NCBI GenBank assembly: GCA_947501045.1
Contig: CANMUI010000001.1
Span: forward strand, 992,001-1,056,000
Length of the DNA stretch: 64,000 nucleotides
Reading direction: 5' to 3'
Source of the DNA: an uncultured Psychrobacter sp.
Lineage (GTDB): Bacteria > Pseudomonadota > Gammaproteobacteria > Pseudomonadales > Moraxellaceae
Shown here in pieces: positions 9,230-17,313 of the stretch. The notes beneath the pieces are model-generated. The model ran no database searches and was not told the DNA's origin. It saw only the letters and a list, made by a program, of their open reading frames with translations. Made by a program: the position numbers and the translations under genes. The first letter of the stretch is position 1; every line of letters starts with the position of its first letter.

Positions 9230-9919
9230 ATGAATAAAGAACGTTATGTTGTATTAACCAGTACGATTTTAGCTATAAGTTTACTATCGTCGGGTTGTCA
9301 AGCGCTAAAAGGCTATAATCAAATAGACATAGCGAAAAAATCTGAAGCGTGGGCAGGCGAGGTTAGTCCTATTGCTGATGAGGTGAATATTACTTGTGTA
9401 GGTACTTATCATTGTGAAATTACCCAAATTGATCAAACTCAAGTTATAGACCTAGAACACATGCCAGCAGATCCTGCTATGTTGTCATTCATATCAAATG
9501 CTAATAGCGATATAGACGCTCAGGCAATCGAGCCTTTAAAGAATAAACAATCTGTGAAAGTCGTACCTTTATCAGCTTCTGGTATGCCTGATATGATTAA
9601 TTACTATGCCCGTGTCAAACCTGCAAAACGTGAAGTACACGTAAACTTTTATCCTGAGAACAATGTTGGTTACGTGGAGCGCTTTGCTATTATCCATGAG
9701 TTTATGGAACCTGGCATTTATCAGCTACGAGCTTATCGCAAAAAACCGACTCAAGACCCAGCAAGCTTGTTAGAAACCGCTTCGCCCAACCCTTTATGTA
9801 TTGATTTGCTTCAAGGTACAGATATTAAACGCCGCTTTTGTAAACAGATAAGTACAGAGAGTCAAGGCGAATTCGTAGAAATCAGTCTAGCTGATCAACT
9901 AGATGCCACTGAAAGTTAA
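9230..9919 (+). CDS. Putative lipoprotein of unknown function in the leu operon
   Basis: I do not recognise the family. The 229-residue product starts with a hydrophobic segment ending LLSSGC, an acceptable but not ideal lipobox with Cys23, so it is probably a membrane-anchored periplasmic protein. The mature part has cysteines in CVGTYHCE and near the C-terminus (PLCIDLL, RRFCKQI) that could form disulfides, and is otherwise mixed alpha/beta in appearance with no repeats. The ribosome binding site is weak. It lies between leuD and leuB on the same strand, but a role in leucine synthesis is unlikely; it may simply be co-transcribed. Confidence 0.75.
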   Translation: MNKERYVVLTSTILAISLLSSGCQALKGYNQIDIAKKSEAWAGEVSPIADEVNITCVGTYHCEITQIDQTQVIDLEHMPADPAMLSFISNANSDIDAQAIEPLKNKQSVKVVPLSASGMPDMINYYARVKPAKREVHVNFYPENNVGYVERFAIIHEFMEPGIYQLRAYRKKPTQDPASLLETASPNPLCIDLLQGTDIKRRFCKQISTESQGEFVEISLADQLDATES

Positions 9920-10078
9920 TTTTTAAGACTTAAATACAAGGTTTAAAAGCTTCACTTTTAATACCACCAAATTTAAAGTTATTAAATATAGATATTGGCT
10001 ACTATATCGAAAGGTAAGTAGCCAATATAGTGTGTATAAACCGGAAAACTCATTCGTATCTCATTTACAAGGACAAGT

Positions 10079-11194
10079 ATGGCAACGATATTGACATTAG
10101 CAGGTGATGGTATTGGCCCTGAGATCATGGCTCAAGCTATTGACATTTTAAACGCGGTTAATAAGAAGTTTGACTTGAGTTTGACTCTTGAGTCGGGTTT
10201 AATTGGCGGCGCTGCTATCGATGCAACTGGCGAGCCACTACCAGAAGATACGCTTAAGCGTGCTCGGGCTGCTGATGCTGTGTTATTAGGAGCAGTGGGC
10301 GGTCCTAAATGGGACAATATTGAGCGCAGTAAACGACCTGAACGCGGTCTGCTCAAAATTCGTAGTGAGCTTGGGTTGTTCGCCAACCTGCGTGTGGCAA
10401 AGCTCTATCCGCAACTGGCCAATGCTTCAAGCATTAAGTCTGAGATTATCTCAGGTTTAGATTTGCTCATTGTTCGTGAGCTTACTGGTGGTATCTATTT
10501 TGGCGAACCGCGCGGTATACGCACTCTGGAGAATGGTGAGCAGCAGGGTTACAACACGATGGTGTACAGCACGAGTGAGATCAAGCGTATTGGTAAAGTA
10601 GCTTTTGAATTAGCACGCACTCGTGCTCAAGCGTCGGGTAATGCTGCTAAAGTCTGTTCGGTAGATAAAGCTAATGTCTTAGAAGTGACTGAACTTTGGA
10701 AACAGACGATAATAGAGATGCAGCAAGCGGATTATAGTGATGTGGCGCTGTCCCATATGTATGCTGATAATGCTTGTATGCAGCTGATTAAAGACCCGAA
10801 GCAGTTTGACGTCATGGTAACAGGTAATATGTTTGGTGATATCTTATCTGATGAGGCAGCTATGCTAACAGGCTCTATCGGTATGTTACCCTCGGCAAGC
10901 CTTGATGAAGATGGCAAGGGTATGTATGAGCCCTGTCATGGTTCAGCACCCGACATTGCAGGGCAGGATAAAGCCAACCCACTAGCGACTATTCTTTCTA
11001 TAGCGATGATGCTGCGCTATACCTTTAAACAAGAGCAAGCAGCGCAAGCGATTGAACAAGCGGTTAGCGCTGTACTTGATGACGGACTACGTACGCTTGA
11101 TATCCTAGAGAGTAAAGAGGACGGTAGCGAAACTAACCTTACACAAGTAGGCTGCAAACAGATGGGTGAAGCGGTATTGGCTAAATTAGTCTAA
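10079..11194 (+). CDS. leuB: 3-isopropylmalate dehydrogenase
   Basis: The enzyme oxidises 3-isopropylmalate to 2-isopropyl-3-oxobutanoate, which decarboxylates to the direct leucine precursor. The 371-residue product begins LTLAGDGIGPEIM. It contains the LeuB substrate loop RPERGLLKIRSELGLFANLR (about residues 85-104), the YFGEPRGI segment and the cofactor-binding GSAPDIAGQDKANP near residue 290. The ATG follows AAGGACAAGT. A strong terminator ends the leu unit just downstream. leuA is not in the window. Confidence 0.97.
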   Translation: MATILTLAGDGIGPEIMAQAIDILNAVNKKFDLSLTLESGLIGGAAIDATGEPLPEDTLKRARAADAVLLGAVGGPKWDNIERSKRPERGLLKIRSELGLFANLRVAKLYPQLANASSIKSEIISGLDLLIVRELTGGIYFGEPRGIRTLENGEQQGYNTMVYSTSEIKRIGKVAFELARTRAQASGNAAKVCSVDKANVLEVTELWKQTIIEMQQADYSDVALSHMYADNACMQLIKDPKQFDVMVTGNMFGDILSDEAAMLTGSIGMLPSASLDEDGKGMYEPCHGSAPDIAGQDKANPLATILSIAMMLRYTFKQEQAAQAIEQAVSAVLDDGLRTLDILESKEDGSETNLTQVGCKQMGEAVLAKLV

Positions 11195-11263
11195 ATTCAT
11201 TATAGTCTTTTATCGATATTTGTCGTTTTTATAAAGCTAAATAATTTGATTGTAATTAAAATG

Positions 11264-11298
11264 AACCCATAAGCTGTTATATAGCTTATGGGTTTTTT
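11264..11298 (+). terminator. Rho-independent terminator of the leu operon
   Basis: Twelve-base arms AACCCATAAGCT and AGCTTATGGGTT pair perfectly around a 7-base loop and run into a T tract. The following bases up to the next gene are AT-rich and show no other gene. Confidence 0.92.
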
Positions 11299-11559
11299 CG
11301 TGGTTGTCCTAAAGTTCGATAACATAACTCAGTAGAAATTCAAAGCTGACTAATGTTCTATTATATAGTTATGAGAATAGTCATCTGTTGATATAAATAT
11401 GTTGCAGTGAAGAAATTTTTGTGACATTTTGATGTATAATAGATACTAAATAGAAATATTATTTAGTGTTAGTTACACGAAAATAAAATAATAGTAGGTT
11501 CGAGAAATACAGAAAAGTAACCCTATTTAAAATATATTGATTAAAAATTGAGGAAGCAT

Positions 11560-12729
11560 ATGTCATTATCAATGAAGACAACTACCGCTATGACAGTAAT
11601 GGCTGTATCCGTTACGCTACTTATGAACCCTAGTATTGCTGAAACGGCTAATGGTAGTAACACAATTAATAACAGCTCTACCAATAAAAATACGGCTAGT
11701 AACAATACTACTGCCAGCACAACAACAGCTAATACTACAGATGTTAGTCCCGTCACTAACGGCGTCAGTCAAAAAATTACTCGTGACGTCAAGACAGCAG
11801 ACGTACTTAATAAGCTGTTACCAACCATCGAGTACAATACTAAGGATCTCTCTAAAACGGCTCAAAAAGTCAATGACTCTAATTGGTCACAAGGTAGCGA
11901 TATCGATCGTAATACCGGAACCAAACTACAAGCACTGCTCAACTGGCATCACAACGGCGTCGGGCCAGTTGATGGGTACTGGGGTAAAAACACTCGTAAA
12001 GCGATGCAAGCTTTCCAAAAAGCGCAGGGTTTGAGCGTTACGGATCAACTCAATACTAAGACATGGGAAGCTTTGACCAAAAATAATAAGCTTATGATGC
12101 AGCCAGTACTGGTCAACTATACACTCACTGACGCTGATGTAAACGTAAAAACTACGACCATTCCGGCCAGTGCAGAAGCCAAATCTAAGCTTGATGGTAT
12201 GTACTATGAAAGCGTTCCTGAAGCACTGGCAGAAAAGTTTCACATAAGTGAAAAATACTTAAAAGCGCTCAACCCAAACGCTAAATTTAGAGCTGGAGAG
12301 ACTATTACTGTCTATAATCCAGGCAACCCAAATATTAAACAGGTCAGCCGAGTAATCGCTGATAAGGCAACTGAGACCTTATATGCCTATGATGATAAAA
12401 ACAATTTAGTTGCCAGTTATCCAACCACAGTAGGTAGTACTGCAACTCCATCGCCTTCTGGAACGCACAAGGTCGAGGTCAAAGTCCATAACCCTAATTA
12501 TACCTACACAGATGATGATGGTAGTCAGCTTATTATACCAACGGGACCTAATAATCCAGTAGGCGTGGTGTGGATAGGACTTAGTAAACCTTCGTATGGT
12601 ATCCATGGTTCACCAGATCCAGCGCGCATTAGCAGACAAGCTTCTTCAGGATGCGTACGATTGACCAACTGGGACGCGTTAGCTTTATTGGGTACTATCA
12701 AAGATGATGCGACAGTAGAATTTAAATAA
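11560..12729 (+). CDS. L,D-transpeptidase (YkuD family) with peptidoglycan-binding domain
   Basis: This is a periplasmic cell-wall enzyme that probably forms L,D-crosslinks in peptidoglycan. From N to C it has a signal peptide (about residues 1-31), a Thr/Asn-rich low-complexity linker, a PG_binding_1 domain (LLNWHHNGVGPVDGYWGKNT, near 125-175), a LysM-like segment (ISEKYLKALNPNAKFRAGE) and a C-terminal YkuD domain with the catalytic motif His349-Gly and Ser-Ser-Gly-Cys365-Val-Arg. An in-frame TTG lies 12 bases upstream, but AGGA sits five bases before the ATG used here. It is a single-gene unit with its own terminator. Confidence 0.9.
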   Translation: MSLSMKTTTAMTVMAVSVTLLMNPSIAETANGSNTINNSSTNKNTASNNTTASTTTANTTDVSPVTNGVSQKITRDVKTADVLNKLLPTIEYNTKDLSKTAQKVNDSNWSQGSDIDRNTGTKLQALLNWHHNGVGPVDGYWGKNTRKAMQAFQKAQGLSVTDQLNTKTWEALTKNNKLMMQPVLVNYTLTDADVNVKTTTIPASAEAKSKLDGMYYESVPEALAEKFHISEKYLKALNPNAKFRAGETITVYNPGNPNIKQVSRVIADKATETLYAYDDKNNLVASYPTTVGSTATPSPSGTHKVEVKVHNPNYTYTDDDGSQLIIPTGPNNPVGVVWIGLSKPSYGIHGSPDPARISRQASSGCVRLTNWDALALLGTIKDDATVEFK

Positions 12730-12831
12730 CTGTTTTGTAATATTTAGATATGTATAAAGCGCTGCTAGTAAAGCATAAGTTGTATATAGATTAGACAACT
12801 TTTAACAATAAATATTACCAGCATCCAAATA

Positions 12832-12864
12832 CAAAAATACCGCTGATAATTAGCGGTATTTTTG
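12832..12864 (+). terminator. Terminator after the L,D-transpeptidase gene
   Basis: AAAAATACCGCT and AGCGGTATTTTT arms form a near-perfect hairpin ending in T. The next 250 bases up to infA show no gene, tRNA or clear motif. Confidence 0.85.
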
Positions 12865-13117
12865 TAGATACAGAGAGACGGGGACAAAAAGGGTAATGGT
12901 ATAAGAGACGTTATGACGTTCAAATCGTAGATACAAAATAAATATCAATAAGTCATTAAGCTTTTTATTTATTGTTATGATTTAGCATAAGCTACTTTTT
13001 AGGTGATCGTATCTAAAAAGATTGTCAGTCTTGCAACTTATTTAACTTAGTAGGCTCAACGGTTTAGATTTGCATAACTGTTAAGCCACGTAGACTACTT
13101 AAAAGTCGAGTTAGCAA

Positions 13118-13339
13118 TTAAGTCTTACCACGGTAAGTAATACGACCTTTACTTAAATCATAAGGAGTCATCTCTACCTTTACTTTATCACCTGTCAAAA
13201 TACGAATATAGTGCTTACGCATCTTACCTGAGATATGAGCAATGATTTCATGTCCGTTCTCTAAACGAACTTTGAATAAAGTATTTGGAAGGGTGTCAAT
13301 GACTTCGCCTTCAAATTCAATAATATCGTCTTTAGCCAT
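13118..13339 (-). CDS. infA: Translation initiation factor IF-1
   Basis: IF-1 binds the 30S A site during initiation. The 73-residue S1/OB-fold protein starts MAKDDIIEFEGEVIDTLPN and ends KGRITYRGK, matching the standard IF-1 length and sequence. It is on the minus strand, about 120 bases after truA, and may be transcribed with it or alone. Confidence 0.98.
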   Translation of the reverse strand: MAKDDIIEFEGEVIDTLPNTLFKVRLENGHEIIAHISGKMRKHYIRILTGDKVKVEMTPYDLSKGRITYRGKT

Positions 13340-13459
13340 AATTTATATCAATCAATGAAAAATAAGCCCATATTATACGTAAGTTTGGCTATTAAAGCAA
13401 TACTAAACCGAGTTTTTACTTGACAGCGTGTAAGCGTTTGTGTATGACGATTCGCTATA

Positions 13460-14278
13460 TTAGTCCGGTAAATTTAGCCAAACAGGGGTCAATGGCATAT
13501 TAGGTAGTAACTGCTGGTAAGCCTTTGGGTAATAGGCATTAATAAAGTATAAACCGTCGCCTGAGGCAGTAGGAGGTGCAATAGTACGATCTTTTTGCGC
13601 TAAAATATTTAGAAAGTCTTCAGGCTCTAGCTCATGATGACCGATAGCATACAAAGTACCCATCAAATTACGCACCATATGATGCAAAAAACCGTCCGCT
13701 TGAATATCAAAAACGATAAATGATCCATGAGCAAAGAGATCAGCGCGGCTAACTGTACGTATCGGCTGATTAGATTGACAAGCTGCAGCGCGATAACTGC
13801 TAAAATCATGAGTACCTACAATATCAGTAGCCGCACGCTGCATACTTGATAAATCTAAGGGCTTATGAATATGGGTCACTTGATGATTTAATATGGCAGG
13901 GCGGGGCGTTTGGTTTAGGGTAATATAACGATAACGGCGCGCAATAGCGCTAAAGCGTGCATGGAATTCTGCTGGCATAGGCTGCACCCAGCGCAGAGCA
14001 ATATCATCAGGCAACAGGCTATTGATACCGCGTAGCCAGTTAAGGGACGGACGATAAGCTTGGGTCACAAAGTGGGCGATCATATTACTAGCATGAACGC
14101 CTGCATCGGTACGACCAGCCGCGACTACTTCTACAGGCTCATCGGCGACTTTACTGATAGCTTTCTCTAAAGCTTCTTGTACCCCTAATACTTCTTTTTG
14201 ACGTTGCCAGCCGCGGTAATGTGTTCCTAAGAATTCAATCGCAATGGCCAACGTATAACTTGGTTGTTCGACTTTCAT
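13460..14278 (-). CDS. truA: tRNA pseudouridine(38-40) synthase
   Basis: TruA converts uridines 38-40 of the anticodon arm to pseudouridine. The 272-residue length is typical. The catalytic Asp58 is in AAGRTDAGVHA, and FDIQADGFLHHMVRNLMG is the conserved C-terminal motif. The start follows GAGCG at suitable spacing. The asparaginase gene ends 67 bases upstream on the same strand. Confidence 0.96.
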   Translation of the reverse strand: MKVEQPSYTLAIAIEFLGTHYRGWQRQKEVLGVQEALEKAISKVADEPVEVVAAGRTDAGVHASNMIAHFVTQAYRPSLNWLRGINSLLPDDIALRWVQPMPAEFHARFSAIARRYRYITLNQTPRPAILNHQVTHIHKPLDLSSMQRAATDIVGTHDFSSYRAAACQSNQPIRTVSRADLFAHGSFIVFDIQADGFLHHMVRNLMGTLYAIGHHELEPEDFLNILAQKDRTIAPPTASGDGLYFINAYYPKAYQQLLPNMPLTPVWLNLPD

Positions 14279-14345
14279 AAAACGCTCAAAATGACTGGAA
14301 ACAATGGTTAGCTTTTGTTCGATAGTTTATATTGATGATTTTTAG

Positions 14346-15446
14346 TTATTTATTTAACGTAGTACCGAGCTGATTGACGCTATGCGTCCAACGTTGCCGC
14401 CTTCGCGCTGGGGTATCGTAGCGTAGCAGCAGCCACAATAGCCGTGCATAAATAGCCGAAACAGTTAAGCGCCCGCCTGCGATAACATGATAGTCATACT
14501 GCCAGCTACCTGCAGCATAGCTACTACTAACGCCGCCGAATGGACACTGACTGGCACATACTACTATATGTCCTTGTGCGTAAGCTTGCTGCAAAGCTTT
14601 GACGAGCGCTGTTGAATAGGGGACGTTACCGGCACCAAATCCTAACAAAATCACTCCGCAAGGCGGCTGTTCTAATAGCGCATTCAACTGTATAGCTAGT
14701 ACCTCAGGGTTATTAGGCATACAGTATATAGAATGAATATTTGTCTGTTTGGCACGTTGCTGAATACTATCTTTGACGGCTAGTTGATCATCAATCCAAT
14801 GCTGGCGACGTATGGCTGGTAATGATTTTGCGTAGCTATTATTGGGGTAGCCTGCACGTGAATGACCGGTAAAGGCCATAAAGTCGTGGCTATGTATCTT
14901 TTGCACTGTTTGAGCAGGCCATGATTCACCACCAAAACTTATCTTAACCCCAGACTCTCCAGCAGCAGCAAGGCGTAGCGACTCGCTTAGATTGTCCCAA
15001 GCATCGCTACTGTCATCGACAGTGTAGGTATGCAGATTGTCACTGTCTAATAAGGGCCGCATACTACCAGTGACGATGATACAGATATCAGATCCAGCAA
15101 AGGCTTCTGCTAAAAACGCCCCCAAATAACTCAAGGTATCGGTTCCAGTAATTACTATAAATTGCCGGTGACCTTGTTTATACGCCTCTAATAATAGATC
15201 GTAAAAATGCACGAAGTCTTTTGGTGTTAGCTGGCTGCTATCCTTGATTAAAGTATTACTCAGCCACGAGATTGCTGGCAAAAGAGCTGTTATTTTTTGC
15301 TCAGTAAGTAGCGTCTCTATCATCGGCAAAAATACGTCGGCATCTAAAGGCGCTAGAGGACGACCATAACTCCCAAAAGTACCCCCAGCATAGACAAGCT
15401 GAATACCATGAGATAAAGAATTCAATGGAGCTGTAGATGAAGGCAT
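14346..15446 (-). CDS. L-asparaginase/glutaminase family protein (type I, probably cytoplasmic)
   Basis: The enzyme probably hydrolyses asparagine to aspartate and ammonia. The 366-residue protein has no signal peptide, in line with cytoplasmic type I enzymes. The first catalytic threonine motif is degenerate, YAGGTFGSYG instead of the usual TGGTIG-type, and the second is VITGTDTLSYLGAFLAEAF. The C-terminal half contains VILLGFGAGNVP, also typical. Usual length is about 330-350, so it is slightly long, with an Ala/Gln-rich tail. The ribosome binding site is weak. It sits between truA and the fimV pair, from which a terminator separates it. Confidence 0.85.
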   Translation of the reverse strand: MPSSTAPLNSLSHGIQLVYAGGTFGSYGRPLAPLDADVFLPMIETLLTEQKITALLPAISWLSNTLIKDSSQLTPKDFVHFYDLLLEAYKQGHRQFIVITGTDTLSYLGAFLAEAFAGSDICIIVTGSMRPLLDSDNLHTYTVDDSSDAWDNLSESLRLAAAGESGVKISFGGESWPAQTVQKIHSHDFMAFTGHSRAGYPNNSYAKSLPAIRRQHWIDDQLAVKDSIQQRAKQTNIHSIYCMPNNPEVLAIQLNALLEQPPCGVILLGFGAGNVPYSTALVKALQQAYAQGHIVVCASQCPFGGVSSSYAAGSWQYDYHVIAGGRLTVSAIYARLLWLLLRYDTPARRRQRWTHSVNQLGTTLNK

Positions 15447-15512
15447 GACATTACCGTAATAAGGATAAATAAGTAGAGGTAATATAAAGGATAAACCATA
15501 AAATGGAAACGT

Positions 15513-15552
15513 AAAATAAAAACAAGCATCCTATTTTTATAAGATGCTTGTT
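15513..15552 (-). terminator. Terminator of the fimV gene pair
   Basis: On the minus strand ACAAGCATC and GATGCTTGT arms enclose a 12-base AT loop and run into TTTTATTTT. It lies just after the stop of the downstream fimV gene. Confidence 0.8.
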
Positions 15553-15634
15553 ATAGTCAGTTGAAAATAAAAGTGACGAGGGTAACATTAAGCTATCGTT
15601 TTTGGTTAGTTCAGCTTGCAACTAAGCCTCTATA

Positions 15635-17248
15635 CTAGGCGGTACGCGCCAGCATTTCTTGAGCTTGGTTTTGTTGTTCGCTGCTGCCTTCGGCGATCAC
15701 CTCACTAAGTAGACGTGCAGCGCTGTCATACTCTCCTAACTCTAAATATTGACCAGCTAAATCTAAAGTTACTTGATTAGCGTCTAAGGTATTCACAAAA
15801 TCAAAGTCTGCGGCAAATTGCGCGGCAAAATCTTCAGTAGGCGTCGCCACTAAACTTTGATCATTAGCGTTCTGATCGTTTGAGCCGCTGCGATCTTCAT
15901 CGATAAATTTGAAATCATCTGCATCGTCTACAGGCGTGATAGCAGTCGATGCAGTGAACGATGTATCCGTTTCAAACTCATCAGCTACTGGCGCATGCTC
16001 AGCTATTGTATTGTCAGCGGTGGTGTCAATTGTAGGCCTAACAGTATCAGTATTTTCGCCGTCATTTTCATCAAGGTATGCTACGTTAGAAGCTTCATCA
16101 TTTAATGTTGATTGAGTATCGTCTTCATTCATTAACTCATTGTCGACATTTAGCTCATCAAGTGACAATAAATTGTTGTCAAAGCTATCTGCTGTATTAC
16201 TCTCTAGCGAAATACTATCACTTAACTGAGTATTGTCTTCTGATTGAACATCGTCTTCATTTTCGTCAGTCAACGTAGAATCAAAGTCAGCTGTACTACT
16301 TTCAAACGCTGTACTGTCTTCTTCTAGTAATAATGCAAAGTCCTCATGGTTTTCTGGTTCGATAGTCTCTTGAACTTCTTGAACTTCTTGAACTTCTAAG
16401 TCTTGAGACAGATCATCGAAGCTAAGTGTAAAGTCATCGTCTACATTTAAGTTTTTGCGAGTCGTCGCTTCGTCGTCGCTATTATCTTCGAAACTTAGCT
16501 CGTTATCATTGTTATCAGTAGTGGTTACTGGAGCTGAGGTGTCAACTTGTCCATCTGTATCTGTAAATTCTAAATCGTCTAAAGTCAGATCAAAATCGTC
16601 ATCAGCACTAATGTCGATGACGAAATCGTTGTTGGCTTCTGGTACTGACGGTGCAGGGGTGTTTTGTGATTCTAAATCAACTAGGTTGTGGTCTAAATCA
16701 TTTTCAGTTTGAGTTGGCTTATGTTCGGTCGCAGTTTGGGCAGTAGATAAATCAAAATCAAGACCATCAAAACTAGAGTCGGTAGCAGTCTCAGATTGTA
16801 CCGGTTGGCTTTGGGTTTGTTCTTGCTCTAATAAAGCTTTAAGCTGATCGGCATCATTGATAGTTGCAGCATCGCCATTATTTTTGATAGCACTATAAAT
16901 CTTATCAAAATCATCAGTCTGATCAGTGATGGCATAAATGTTTAGCAATTTAAGCAGCAGCGTGGCGTCTTGAGGCTGCTTTTCCAAACCACGTTCCAAG
17001 GTCTCAATTGCTTTATCATAGCGTTGTTGATCTATAAAGCGCTGTGCCACGGTTAGCGGATCAAACTTAGTCGCATTTTGCTCGGCACTTACAGTTTGCG
17101 ATTTTGTAGCCGTATTGGCAACCGCTGCCGTACGAGCGGGCTTAACAGGCTGGGCGGGCGCGTTTTTCGCTTTACTGTTACGTAACACCAGTACGACGAC
17201 TAAGACGACGACCACTAAACCGATAATGATATATAACATATTGCTCAT
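15635..17248 (-). CDS. FimV-like protein, membrane anchor plus cytoplasmic C-terminal half
   Basis: FimV/HubP proteins organise the cell pole and help type IV pili and chemotaxis. Here only the inner part is encoded: a short periplasmic start, one transmembrane helix (about residues 4-22, very Val/Ile/Leu-rich), a TPR-like segment (about 65-125), a long highly acidic Asp/Glu/Thr-rich region (about 150-480), and the conserved FimV C-terminal domain with LAGQYLELGEYDSAARLLSEV. A strong ribosome binding site (AGGAGG) precedes the ATG. The periplasmic half is encoded by the gene immediately upstream, 65 bases away. The acidic region contains the small repeat EVQEVQEVQE. Confidence 0.85.
   Translation of the reverse strand: MSNMLYIIIGLVVVVLVVVLVLRNSKAKNAPAQPVKPARTAAVANTATKSQTVSAEQNATKFDPLTVAQRFIDQQRYDKAIETLERGLEKQPQDATLLLKLLNIYAITDQTDDFDKIYSAIKNNGDAATINDADQLKALLEQEQTQSQPVQSETATDSSFDGLDFDLSTAQTATEHKPTQTENDLDHNLVDLESQNTPAPSVPEANNDFVIDISADDDFDLTLDDLEFTDTDGQVDTSAPVTTTDNNDNELSFEDNSDDEATTRKNLNVDDDFTLSFDDLSQDLEVQEVQEVQETIEPENHEDFALLLEEDSTAFESSTADFDSTLTDENEDDVQSEDNTQLSDSISLESNTADSFDNNLLSLDELNVDNELMNEDDTQSTLNDEASNVAYLDENDGENTDTVRPTIDTTADNTIAEHAPVADEFETDTSFTASTAITPVDDADDFKFIDEDRSGSNDQNANDQSLVATPTEDFAAQFAADFDFVNTLDANQVTLDLAGQYLELGEYDSAARLLSEVIAEGSSEQQNQAQEMLARTA
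16369..16395. repeat. Three 9-base tandem repeats inside the FimV C-terminal gene
   Basis: CTTGAACTT is repeated three times without change, coding for EVQ units on the minus strand. The reading frame is kept, as expected for slippage in a flexible acidic linker. Confidence 0.8.
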
Positions 17249-17313
17249 AAATCCTCCTAAGCCTACAAGTACTGTTTGCAGCGGCTAATGCTGAACAGCG
17301 AGGCCGTTATTAA

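Noticed and set aside
15909..16712. Ser/Val-rich plus-strand frames opposite the FimV C-terminal gene
   Set aside because: They are mirror images of the Asp/Glu-rich codons (GAT/GAA read backwards gives Ser/Val-like codons) and have no start signals.
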